A stretch of DNA of 64,000 bases from Cycas panzhihuaensis (lineage: Eukaryota; Cycadophyta), in the NCBI GenBank assembly GCA_023213395.1, contig CM041465.1, forward strand, positions 103,547,741 to 103,611,740. Reading direction: 5' to 3'. Within the stretch, counting starts at the first letter, position 1; each line of letters begins with the position of its first letter. Shown here piece by piece: positions 33,395 through 44,626 of this stretch. Below the pieces are notes generated by a model. It saw only the letters and a program-made list of their open reading frames with translations. It did not search any database and was not told the origin of the DNA. A program made the position numbers and the translations under genes.

Positions 33395-36162
33395 GTCATT
33401 AACTTATTTGACACCATTTATAATATGGGATTAGAACACAAAGGGATTGAAGATGCTCTTATTATATAAGAGGATCTTATATTATATAAGGACTTTAGGA
33501 AGTGATATAGATTAACCGCCTAGAGTGACTTAGAGAATAAAAAGATTATATGCAATAATAGCTATGACATTTGTATCCTGATTAACTCTTATGATTAGAA
33601 GACCATCAAAGGTTCCTAGTAGAGTTGCGAGTAGTGTAGTAGGAAAATATTTTAAGGGGATGAAATTAGTTTTAAAAAGCCACCCCCTCAGGTTACAAAA
33701 ACTTAGAAGGGAATTAAATGGGGTATTTTAACATGATAAAAATCATAATCCAATTCCCCAAAGATTTGGCATAAGATATAGGAGCTAACATATATGTTAT
33801 GTTAAGTAAACAACTAATTAATCAATTATCATAAAGATATTCAAATGAGTAAACAATGTCTTGTCATCTAATTAGGAACAATACAAGGGTACATGGTAGC
33901 TCATCCTCAAATCACTTAAAGAAGTGTAATAATGCCACACAAATAACTCTCCAATTAAGAAATCAAATTGAGTCTAGGTCTATATGGAAGTGATTACTTT
34001 ATGTTTAAAGGCTAAAGATTTGTATTATAGTTAATTGACATTATGCCAAAAACCACATATTCTTCTACTATACATATAATTGAGGAAAACAAAATCCTTA
34101 AATTCCACATGCTTATCTATCTATATGATAAATGAGAAACTACTTATTAATTAGCATAAATTATTTTTAGTAAATATAAATTAATTAATGCACATAATCA
34201 TATGTAAAAGGGCAAATTTGACAAATATTTTTGGCATTATTACTCATTCATTCATGGATATAAATATATGTAAATTTACAGACAATTAAAAAAAGAGATT
34301 CCTAAGCCACAACCACAACCAACCCACTCAGAAAAAAATAAAATAAAAGGTCCCTCATTTATCCATGCGTATGAATATATCCAACACATACCAAAAAAGA
34401 AAAGAGAATGATAGAGAAAAAGAAACAACCAACCATCCCAAATGCATTTATCCCCCTTGAGAACCAAAGCAATCTACCCATGTATATGGATATAAACAAA
34501 ATTTGTGACACTCAAGAAAATGCCTTCCACCTCGTAAACCAAAAAATATAGGAGGGTCCTATGCTCAATCATGCATATATTTGATTAGTATAAGCACATC
34601 CACATGGGTATGTTATAACTATGTTTTTTTCTTTAAAGTAAAAATATGATGAATTTTTATATACTACAATCTTATTTTACCTTAAAAATGGTCAGAGATA
34701 AAGAAAGAAAATCATAAAATCCCTATTTAATCTCACCTACTTGCTCATGTAGATTATTTTATTGGTCAAGAAAGCATTATGTGGTAATGGCTAACTATTG
34801 ATTATATCTCAAAATCTATATTTTATATAGGAAAATATGGATGAAAAGTTCATTCAAATGTTTCTAAGTCTACCTTTCAGATCTACCTTTTATGCTTTAT
34901 CTATAATGCTAATAGATTTATCATTAAAGAAATTTAGAACTTGTGTTTGATGGCATAAACCCTTAATCTAGCCACATCTATAACAATAAATGTTGGTATG
35001 AATAGGTACAGAACCACACAAAACCATTTAAGAGATTCTTCACCTCACATGCCTATAGAAATTTTGCCAATTATGATAGGATAGCAACTAAGTTGAATAA
35101 ACTATGAGGTATTAGATGTAGCAAGATGGTGTGGAGGCATCAATTTGAGAAACTATAGGACACATCCATAGAACCTAAGGAAAAAAAAAAATCATGGTTA
35201 ATTTTACATGATGGCCTTGCAATTAAATGTAAATTAGTTGAACTCAATCATAATGATATGGTGTACATGTTCTTTAGTCACATAGAAACTACTTTCCACT
35301 TGTTTTAATGGAAACCTTTTGCCAAATCAACTTTAAGCCTCATCAATAACTCCATTCAACTAACATTGAATGAAAGCACCAAATGGAGTATTGCCCTACT
35401 CGATAGTACCTGAGTATTCTCTAGTGCCTTCCAAAATGCCTTTGAGCTTTTAATAATTAAAGTGTTACATATAATCTACAAGTTTAAGAATGTTGTTTTT
35501 TTTAACACAAATAACCTACATGTATCTTTTCATATGATTTATTTCTAATTATACTTAATGCACTTCCAAATCATCATCCATGCCTACAAAAATCCAAGTA
35601 GAATTAACTCACATGTTTAAGCTTATCAAGCATTGTAATGCAGTCCCATGTAACATGTTTAGAATCCCACTAGAGGAGGGAAGCTCAAAGTGGATGGAAC
35701 CTCAATGGAACCACTCTATAGAGAGAAGAAAATCTAAGCACAACCACCTAATTCAACCTAAGTAACATTGGCATTTTATATGTAGGTCAACTTGGCTAAT
35801 GTAAGATTGAACAAGTAGCATGCCACTGAGGTGCTTATGCTAATTAACATTGAGTTTGTAACCTAAAAAGTGTAGAACCTAAGAGATAGTCCCCTTAATA
35901 AAGGGGATGATGTTTGGGGCCTTAGGTTTATTCCCCTAAGTTATTAGAGGGGATTGGGACTAATTTTTTTTGTATGCTTTTAGTATGAAGTCCTTGAAGA
36001 TTAATTATAATATATTTTGTACTTACATTTTCTTATATGAGAAAGGATTTGATATAATCATCTATAGGGATGGCGGAGATGACATTCTCTCCCCATTGTT
36101 TTTATCATATTGTACACGTAGTTTTTTATTTAAGGAATTAACCATTTGTCAAAAAAAAAGAA
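33395..36162. repeat. Array unit U2 (full)
   Basis: A complete copy of 2768 bp. The flank-like part runs to about 34890 and the LINE-like part from about 34900 to the A-rich end at 36150-36160. Confidence 0.75.
34900..36162 (+). pseudogene. LINE 3'-end fragment within U2
   Basis: A broken frame near 35095-35340 resembles a zf-RVT zinc-binding region: a SWLILHDGL-type helix, then KLVELNHNDMVYMFF, then HIETTFHLF, which keeps the E-T..H-L-F signature. It is followed by about 800 bp without coding signal, and by GGAATTAACCATTTGTC and an A run, which looks like a LINE 3' UTR and tail. The fragment recurs in U1 (partial), U3 and U4. It is a different LINE family from LINE-A to C. Identity rests on the zf-RVT pattern alone. 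Confidence 0.5.
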
Positions 36163-39028
36163 GCCACTAACTTATTTGACACCATTAATGATATGGGATT
36201 AAAACATAATCGGATTAAATATGCTCTTATTCTATAAGAGGACCTTACATTACATAATGACTTGCAATGGAAAGTGATATAAATTGATGACCTAGAGTGA
36301 CCTAAACAATAGAAAGAGAATATGTAGCAATGGTTATGAAATTTGTGTCCTAATTAACTCTCATGATTAGAAGGCCATTAAAGGTTTCTATACAAGTTGT
36401 AGGTAGTATAATAGGAAAATTGTTTGAGGGGACAAAGTTAGTTGGAAGAAGCCACTCCCTTAGGTTATAAAAACTTAGAAGGGAAATAAATGGGGCATTT
36501 CAAAATGATAAAATAAAAAATCATATGTTCTTCTACTCTACATATAGCTAAGGAAAACAAAATATTTACCCTTACCTCTACATGGTTATCTATCCATGTG
36601 AGAAATGAGTAATTACTTCTTAATTGCCATAAATTATTTTCAATAAATATAAATTAATTAGTGTACATAATCCCATATAAAAGGGAAAAACTCCAAATAT
36701 TTTTTATATTATTACTCATTCATCCATGGGTATGGATATAAGTAAATATAGAGATAACTAAAAAATGAGATTCGTAAGTCACAACCACAACCAACCCACT
36801 TTAAGCCAAAAAAAAAAGTTACTCATTTATCCATGGATATGAATATATCCAACACACACCAAAGAAAGAAAAAAGAAAAAGAGAAAGAGAAAGAGAGAGA
36901 AAAAATAAAAATAACCAACCATCCCAAATGCTCCTATCCCCCTTGAAACCAAAGAAATCTAAACATAGGTATCAATACAAGCAAATTTCGTAACACTTAA
37001 GAAAATGCCTTCCACCCTATAAACTAAAAAAGAGAGGAAGGCCTTATGCTTAACCATATATATATTTGATTCGTATAAGTACATCTACATAGGTACGTCA
37101 CAATAGTTTTTTTTTTTTAAATAAACAAAAATAGGATATAATCTCATTTTTGCCTTAAAAATGGTTAGAGGTTAAGAAAAATTTATTAAATCTCTATTCA
37201 ATCTTACTTAACTTACTCATCTAGACTATTTTATTGGTTGAATAAGCATTAGGTGGTAATGGCTAACTATTGGTTGTATCTTAATATTTATATTTCATAG
37301 GGGAAAATACAGATCCAATGTTCATTGTAATGTTTCTATGTCTACCTTTTTGTTATGCCTTTTATGCTTCATTAGTAACATCGATAGATTTATCATTAAA
37401 GAAAATTAGATGGGGTTACAACTAGGTTGAATAAACTATGGGGCATTAAATGTAATAAGATAATGTGGGGGCATCAATTTAAAAGATAATAACACACACC
37501 CATGGAACCTAAATATTTTTTGCATGGTTATTTTTACATGATAAGCTAGCAGTTAAAGGTAGACTAGTTAAACTCAAGCATAACTATGTGGCGTGCATAT
37601 TCTTTAACCACATAGAAACTACTCTCCACTTGTTCTAATGGTTCCTTTTTGCTAAAACAACTTTGAGCCTAGTTAATGACTTCATCTAGCTAGTATTTAG
37701 TGAAAGCATCAAATGGAATGGTGCCTTATTCAATAGTACTTAAGTGTTCTATACTGCCTTCTAAATATGAAAGAGAGAAAAAAAATTATAACCAACCATC
37801 CTAAATACACTTATCCCCCTTGAAAATTAAAGAAATAAACCCATGGGTATGGATACAAGCAAATTTGGGGACACTCGAGAAAATGCCTTCCACCCAATAA
37901 ACAAAAAAGGTGAGGAGGGTCTAATGCTCAACAATATCTATACTTGATTAGTATAAGCACACCTACATGGGTACGCCATAGTAGTTTTTTTTTTAATAGA
38001 AATAGGATGAATTTTTATATACTACAATCTTATTTTTTCCTTAGAAATGCTCGAAATCTTTATTCAATCTCACCTACTTACTCGTCTAGACTATTTTATT
38101 AAAAATGTTTTTTTCATAATCAATTTTATGTGATAGGCTAATTGTTTAAGGTACACTAGTTTAACTTAGGTGCATTAATGTGGTGTATGTATTCTTTAAC
38201 CACATAGAAACTACTCTCGCCTTATTATGATGGTGCCCTTTAGATGGAATGTTGCCCTAGTTGATAGTATATGAGTGCTCTCTAGTGCTTTCCAATATGC
38301 CTTAGAGCTTTTAAGAATCAACGTGTTATACTTTTTTTGAAAATTTAAGAATAATGTGTTTTAACACAAAAAACCTATGTGCACCTTTCCATATGGTTTA
38401 TTTCTAATTGTGCATAATACATGTGCTTTATAGATCATCATCCATGCCTATAAAAGTCTAAGTGGAAATAAATAACATGTTTAAGCTTATCAAGCAATAT
38501 GGTGTAATCTTGTGCACTATGTTTAAAGGCCCACTAGAGGAGGGAAGTTCAAAATGGGTGGAATGTTAATGGAACCACTCCAAAGGGGGGAATAGATCCA
38601 AGCACAACCACCTAACTTAACCTAACAACATTAACATTTTGTATGGAGGTCAAGTTGGGCGATTTGAGATTGAACAAACAAAACACCACCAAAGTGCTTA
38701 TGTCAATTAACATTAAGCTTATTACTTAGAAGCTAAGAGATAACCTCCTTGATAATGGGGATGATGGTTTGGGCTCTAGGTTTATTCCCCTAGTTATTAG
38801 AGGGGGTTGCAAGTCCAACTAATTTATTTTTTGTGTTTTTAGTCTTAAGTCCTTAAGGATCAATTATAATATATTTCTATACTTATATTTTCCCAAAAGA
38901 GGAAGGTTTTGATCCAATCATATAAAGGGATAGTTGGGATGATGTTCTCTCCTCATTTTTCTTATTATATCATGTATGTAATACTTTCAATTTAAGGAAT
39001 CAACTAGTTGCTAAGAAAAAAGAAAGAA
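36163..39028. repeat. Array unit U3 (with internal partial duplication)
   Basis: The unit landmarks are at 36163. The segment 36917-37240 (AACCAACCATCCCAAATGC, the pair of TATGGATACAAGC-like words, then the TTTGATTAGTATAAGC-like word) recurs at 37793-38102, so the unit has a secondary internal duplication with compensating loss elsewhere. Purine-only tracts occur at 36860-36910. Confidence 0.7.
37423..37760 (+). pseudogene. LINE fragment within U3, first copy
   Basis: This is the same zf-RVT-like remnant as in U2, with an HIETTLHLF pattern near 37610-37640. A second partial copy continues from about 38103 to the unit end at 39020. Both are full of stops. Confidence 0.45.
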
Positions 39029-39780
39029 GCCACTAACTTATTCAACACCATTAATGATACAGGACCAGAACACAAAGGGAATAAAGATGCTCTTATTATA
39101 TAAGAGGAACCTATGTTATATAATAACTTACACTAGGAAGTGATATGGATTGACCACTTGGAGTGACTTAGAGAATAGAAAGAGCATATGCAATAATGGC
39201 TATGCAATTTATCTCATGATTGACTATTGTGATTAGAAGACCATCAGAGTTTCCTAAAGGATTGTGAGTACTGTAGTAGGAAAACCTTTCAAGGGGGTGA
39301 AGTTGGTTGTAAGAAGCCACCTCCTCATGTTACAAAAACGTAGAAGAGAATTAAATGGGGCATTTTAATGCAATAAAAACTTAAAGCCAATCCCTATAAG
39401 ATTTTGCATAAGATATAGGAGCTAACCTAAATAATATGTGAAGATGAACAATTAGTTAATAAATTGTCATAAAGATATTCAACAAGTAGACAATAGCTTG
39501 TCATCTAATTAGGAATACTATAGGGGGTATATGGTAGTTTATTTTTAAATCACTCAAAGAAGTATAATAAGACCACACGTATAATAAATGATAATGATAA
39601 CTCCTCTCTCTAATTAAGAAAGCAATTTAAGTCTAGGTCCATATGAAAGTGATCACTGTATATTTAAAGGGTAAAGAATTATACTATAGTTAATTAACAT
39701 TATGTCAAAAACCATATGTTCTTATATTCTACATGTAACTAAGGAAAATAAAATCTTTACCCTCAATTGTTTATGCTTAT

Positions 39781-40187
39781 TATTAGAAATAATTCTTATA
39801 TATTGATGTTATCTTTATAAGTTTGACATTGTAATGTTATTTATTAATGTATTTAATTAAATAGTTCAGTGAAATGAACAACCATCCATTTCAACGAACT
39901 CCTATCTTTCTTTATTTTAGAATCTTTCTAATATTCTTGGGAAGGTTGGGTTTACATTCATATGTAGGAAGGAGGTTAGGTAGGCTGGCATCATTTTGAG
40001 AGAGAGGATGAGATCCTCAACTATCTCCATTATATTCTAATTTTTATTATAATAAAATTATACAATTGATAAGGTGGTTTTTTATCCCCTATAGGGGTTT
40101 TCCACTTGCCACATCTAGTGTACTTTGTGATTGATTCTATGATGATTATTTTGTAAATATTATTCTACTTAAACCCTCTCTCTAACA
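39781..40187 (+). mobile_element. Solo LTR in U4
   Basis: A 407-bp insertion absent from the other units begins TATTAGAAAT (TG changed to TA) and ends CTCTAACA. A 5-bp duplication CTTAT flanks it at 39776-39780 and 40188-40192. It shares words with the Copia-D LTR (GGGGTTTTCCAC, and a TTTCAACGAAC block preceded by TGAAATG), so it is a related copia family. No internal region is present, as expected after LTR-LTR recombination. Confidence 0.8.
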
Positions 40188-41179
40188 CTTATTGATCCAT
40201 GTGATAAATAAGAAACTACTTCTTAATTGACATAATTTTTTTTTAGTATGTTTAAATTATTTAATAGATATAAGCTTGTGTAAAAGGGAAAAACTTTTAA
40301 AAATGGACAAATGTTCTTAGAATTAATACTTATTAATCCATGGGTATGGATATAAGTAAATTTAGAGATAACTAATAAAAGAGATTCGTAAGCCACAACC
40401 ACAACTAACCCACTAAAAAAAAAAAAAGGTTACTTATTTATCCATGCATATGAATACATCCAACACACAATAGAAAGGAAAAAAATAAAAAGAAATAGAG
40501 AAAGAGTGAGGATAATAAAAAACAACCAACCATCCTAAATACACTTGTCCCCCTTGAAAACCAAAGAAATCTACCCATGGGTATGGATACAAGTAGATTT
40601 GATGACACCTGAGAAAATGCCTTCCACCCTATAAACCAAAAAAGAGAGGAGAATCATATGCTTAACTATGCATATATTTGATTAGTATAAACACATCTAC
40701 ATCGATATGCCATAGCATTTTTTTTTTTTAATAATAAATATGGGATATATTTTTATATATTACAATCTCATTTTTGCCTTAAAAAAGGTTAGAGGTCAGG
40801 AGAAATTCATAAAATCTCTATTCAATCTCACATAACTTACTCATTTAGACTATTTTATTAATCAAGTAGGTATTAGTTGGTAACAATTAGTTGTTGGTTA
40901 TATCTTGGAACATATATTTTATAAGAGAGAATGTGGATGCAAAGTTTATTGTAATGTTTCTACATCTACCTTTTAGATTTTCCTTTTATAATTTGTTAAT
41001 AACATTGATAGGTTTATTATTAAAGAAATTTAGAACCTATGCTTGGTGGTATGGATCCCTAATCTAGCCACAATCTATGGTAATAAATGATGCTATGACT
41101 AGGTATAAACTAGTCAAAACTATTTAAGAGGTGTTTTACCTTTCATGCCTATAAAAATCTTGCTAGTTGTATTGGGATA

Positions 41180-41640
41180 ATAACTAGGTTGAATAAACTA
41201 TGGGGCATTGGATATAACAAGATGATATGAAGGCATCAATTTGAAAGACTATGGCACATGCTTATAGGACCCAAGAAATTATTTTTTTCATGGTCAATTT
41301 TATATGATAGGTTGATAGTTAAAGGTAGATTAGTTAAACTTAAGTGTAATGATGTGGTGTACATATTCTTTAACCACACCAAAATGCACTCCCTTATTTT
41401 GATGATGTCTTATTTCCAAATCAACTTTAACCCTAGTTAATGACTTCATCTAACTAGCATTAAATAAAAGCATTACATGGAATGCTGCCTTACTTATCAA
41501 TACTCAAGTGTTCTTTAGTGCCTTCCAAAATGCCTTTGAGCTTTTAAGAATTAAAGTGTTATACACTATTTCAAAATTTAAGAATATTGTGTTTTTTCAA
41601 CACAAATAACTTACATGCACCTTTCCATATGATTTGTTCC
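41180..41640 (+). pseudogene. LINE fragment within U4
   Basis: This is the zf-RVT-like remnant, best preserved at 41258-41400: SWSILYDRLIVKGRLVKL, then CNDVVYIFFNH. The histidine and following HLF words are changed. It is interrupted downstream by Copia-D. Confidence 0.45.
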
Positions 41641-41667
41641 TAATTATGCTTTGCACACGTGTAAGTT

Positions 41668-42115
41668 TGTTAGGAATATTAATGTAACTTTTATGTTCTT
41701 TTTAAAGTTCATATTTATGTCACATGTTTAAATTAGTATTTAAGTTATTATAATGTTCAACTTTAGTATTTATATTTAATCTTATATGGAAGGTGGTTGA
41801 AATGCGCAACTGCATTTCAACGAACCTTTTTTAATATAAATTCTTCTCCTAGATTCAAGGAGATGGTTCCGAGAATCTAGGAGGGCTGTCTAAAAGCCTT
41901 TTACAAGGTTGGTTTAGTGGTTAGGTGGTTTCTGTAAATGGTTTTCTGTTTCTCACTTTTCTTAATAAAATTACAACTTTAGGAGGTGGTTTTTCTTCAC
42001 CAGAAGGGGTTTTCCACCTATCAATCTGGTGTATATGTGTAGTGTCATTTTGTTACCTGTAATTGCTTACTATGTGATCTTATGATGACATTGTGCATGT
42101 GCCCATTTTTTGACA
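41668..42115 (+). repeat. Copia-D 5' LTR
   Basis: It runs from TGTTAGGAATATTAATG to TTTTTTGACA. It matches 48904-49342 along its whole length. Confidence 0.95.
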
Positions 42116-42130
42116 TGGTATCAGAGCACC
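42116..42130 (+). promoter_or_regulatory. Copia-D primer-binding site
   Basis: TGGTATCAGAGCACC directly follows the LTR and has the standard plant initiator-methionine tRNA complement TGGTATCAGAGC. Confidence 0.9.
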
Positions 42131-42481
42131 AATATCTACCAGAGGCTTGCCTTCAACTTCTTTTATGCCATTGCCCAGAGATGCACCTAGCCTGCGGTCC
42201 ACTGTAAGACTAACAATGTTACCCATACCTCGATTCATAGCAATTTGTTCTCCAGTTGCCATATTTTGACGCCTACCAAGCCTATGGCCTGCTCCAAACA
42301 GGCTACGTGACTGATACTGATTTAATACTCTCTCTCTCAGCATTTGTGCTTTAGCAAGTAATGCTGGAGATAAGGCAGCAAGAACTACTTCGGAGAAAGT
42401 CAAAATAACCTCTTCTCGCAGCTCAGAAGGAAAGATGACTAGTCTTATTAATAGATTCAAACCCAGTGGCCCTTGGGTCAT
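42129..42481 (-). pseudogene. Captured fragment resembling HECT ubiquitin ligase UPL1/UPL2
   Basis: The minus-strand frame reads MTQGPLGLNLLIRLVIF, then PSELREEVILTFSEVVLAAL, then SPALLAKAQMLRERV, and later SLFGAGHRLGRRQN and KPLVDIGAL. I recognise this as the DUF4414-type region of plant UPL1/UPL2 E3 ligases, with its PS-LREEVLLT, LTPAL-AEA--LRER and LFG words. The match ends at the primer-binding site of the element. The fragment is a small internal piece of a very large protein, lacks the HECT domain, and lies antisense to gag-pol. Recognition is from memory and needs a database search. Confidence 0.7.
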
Positions 42482-42484
42482 GGC

Positions 42485-42790
42485 CTATTTCATTTGACGG
42501 CAACCAAGCTGCGGCATTCTCCATTTCACATTCTTGCTTTTTTGTTCTCTTTGACAAGATCTTACTAGGGTTCGTCTGTGAGGAGTCAGAGTTTGAGGAA
42601 GATGATGAACTCTGCCTATAGCTTCCTTTACTAATTCTTTTCCCATAAACTTCTTGGAGCTCCTCTCCCTTGGATAAGGCTGCAGAATATGCACTTTCAT
42701 CATAGTTTCTACCTCGATGGTTAAAATCCCTGCTACTTTTCTCGGGGGGTTTCTTCTTTGGCTTACCTACTATACTGTTATTATTAGATG
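42485..42790 (-). pseudogene. Captured fragment of unknown origin
   Basis: Between the two recognised fragments the minus strand has coding-like composition in shifting frames, including a serine-rich stretch (RQSSSSSSNSDSSQTNPSK) and a basic stretch (SKRTKKQECEMENAA). I do not recognise the family. It could be an exon joined to either neighbour, or a third donor gene. Confidence 0.4.
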
Positions 42791-42797
42791 CATGGAC

Positions 42798-43124
42798 TCA
42801 TAGTGACAAGTATCCTTCTTCAACTTCTTGCTGGGCCCTCCAGACTTGCCCACTTCTCCTATTTTTTTCATTCTCAAAACTAGGTTGCTCGCCCATCTTG
42901 GCCATGTTCCTTACCTTCAAACATGAATCAGAGAAGCCTTTAACCAACAAAGCTCCATTTTGAGATATAAATGCACATTTGAGACTGTTGTGGGTGTTGA
43001 CAAAAGTGTAGAAGCAAACAGATGGCAATGCAGAGCTCCCCATATGTGCACGATTGCATAGGTCTTCCAAAACTATGTGCTCAAATTTCGTGGACATGGT
43101 TGGCATTGCTAGCTTAGGTTTCAC
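42798..43124 (-). pseudogene. Captured fragment resembling TAF5 (TFIID subunit)
   Basis: The minus-strand frame reads STKFEHIVLEDLCNRAHM, then SSALPSVCFYTFVNTHNSLK, then CAFISQNGALLVKGFSDSCL and KVRNMAKMGEQP. The order ILEDLRNR, ALPSVSFYTFVNTHNGL, GGFSDSSLKVWDMA is the start of the WD40 region of plant TAF5. Here the WD tryptophan is changed (KVRNM) and the frame ends soon after. TAF5 is a scaffold subunit of TFIID and, outside plants, of SAGA. Only the entry to the first WD repeat is present, so it has no expected function. It is antisense to the retrotransposon. Confidence 0.7.
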
Positions 43125-43440
43125 GCGAGGTGCAGTGGAAATAATGCTCGTCTTTGTACGAACAACCTTGCATGTGGTCCCAGTGTGGAGAAGTAGAATG
43201 AAGAGCAGAAGAAGAGAAGTACAGATAGTTCGAGACCAATTCTACACACTCCTCCTTTCCCGTTCTATAGGGTTTTCGATACAAACGAACCTATGAGGGA
43301 TCCAAACGAACGTTCCAGACATGAAAAGAAGGAGTGCCACCATCTCCCTTTGAAGCCTCTCCTTGAACCAGACCTACAAAGAAAGAGGAGTGCTACCACG
43401 AAAGCAATTACCAGGTAGGGTTTTTACCCTAAACCCTCGC
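43125..43440 (-). other. Captured non-coding flank, possibly 5' UTR or promoter-like
   Basis: On the minus strand this stretch reads like plant gene-leader DNA: GAGGGTTTAGGGTAAAAACC near 43420-43440, AAAACCCTATAG near 43270, and more CpG than the surroundings. It lies upstream of the TAF5-like fragment and may have come with it. This is inference from composition. Confidence 0.35.
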
Positions 43441-44626
43441 GGATTTTTTTTTTTTTTTTCTTTTATAAAATTTAAAAACTCGTCAAGTCCGCGGGTTTGA
43501 TTTTTTCTTTTTTTTTTATTTAATAAATTAACCTTAGTACCCCCCCCCCCTCCATTACATTAATAAATTAATACAACCCCCCCTTATTACATTAACAAAG
43601 TAACCTTAATACCCCCCTTAATCATATTAATAAACTATGTTGAATCAAATAATTTTGATTAAGAAACCCCTCCCATAATTTAGATTATGTTTATTTAATA
43701 AAAACTTATAAACTTAAACCCCCCTATTACATTGTAATAATTAATGTACACCCCCCCTATGAAGAGTATACAATACCTAGTCCATGCAAGTAATTTATTT
43801 CTATTTGTCTCTAAAATTAATGACCTTGATTTATAACTTAACCCCCAAACCACATTTATAATATTAATCTAAACCCCCTCTCATTACGTCAATGTATTAA
43901 TACCATTTTTTTTAACCGCCTCTTTTTATATTGATTATTACATTAAAATTTAGTTCAATCATTACAAAACTTTTCCCCCTATATACTTTACAATATTCCC
44001 CCTCTTCTCCCCTAATATATTACCTTATTTTTTCGTCATATATAAGGTATACATTACCTTTCAAACACTTATTCAAAAGGTATATATATATACATATATA
44101 TATATACTATTAGCAAAGCCTAATTAACTTAGGCAAAACCAATATTTTTTTCTTGGTTTTTTGGCCAAGATCAAAGTGTAGTATCTATTATTATCTGATT
44201 ACCTTTTTTATGCATTTATATTTCTTCAAACATTAAACTTAATAGTTCAAAAATTATTAACATTTTTTATATTGCAAATCAGTTTTATATCTTAAAAATT
44301 ATTGTAAAATCAATGTAACATATAATCCTTTCAAACTTAAACACTTAAGGGGGACTATTTATTTCTCAAATTAAGGGGGAACTTTTTTCGAAAAGGGACT
44401 GTTTAAGGGGATTTTTTAAGAGGTTGTTTATTTTTTCAATTAAAAAGAAACTATCTGCCTAAAAACTTTTTTTTTTTTCTTTAAGAGCAAGTAATGCATA
44501 CTACAATGCTTTCTTGAATTATGCTTGTTAAAATATTAATATGATAATTAGTACTTTTATTAAGTGATTATTTTTTAAACCACCTTCATATTCTTCAATC
44601 TTCAATCAAACCTTATAATTCCTAAT
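43441..44626. other. Copia-D leader with C-rich irregular repeats
   Basis: AT-rich DNA has runs of 5-11 cytosines spaced about 30-60 bp apart between 43540 and 43880, many next to a TTATTACATT or TAATAAATTA word. A (TA)n tract is at 44080-44107. No gene is seen. On the opposite strand the C runs are G runs. Confidence 0.6.

Noticed and set aside
42116-42130. Partial tRNA gene
   Set aside because: It is only the short tRNA-complementary primer site beside an LTR; no cloverleaf can be drawn.
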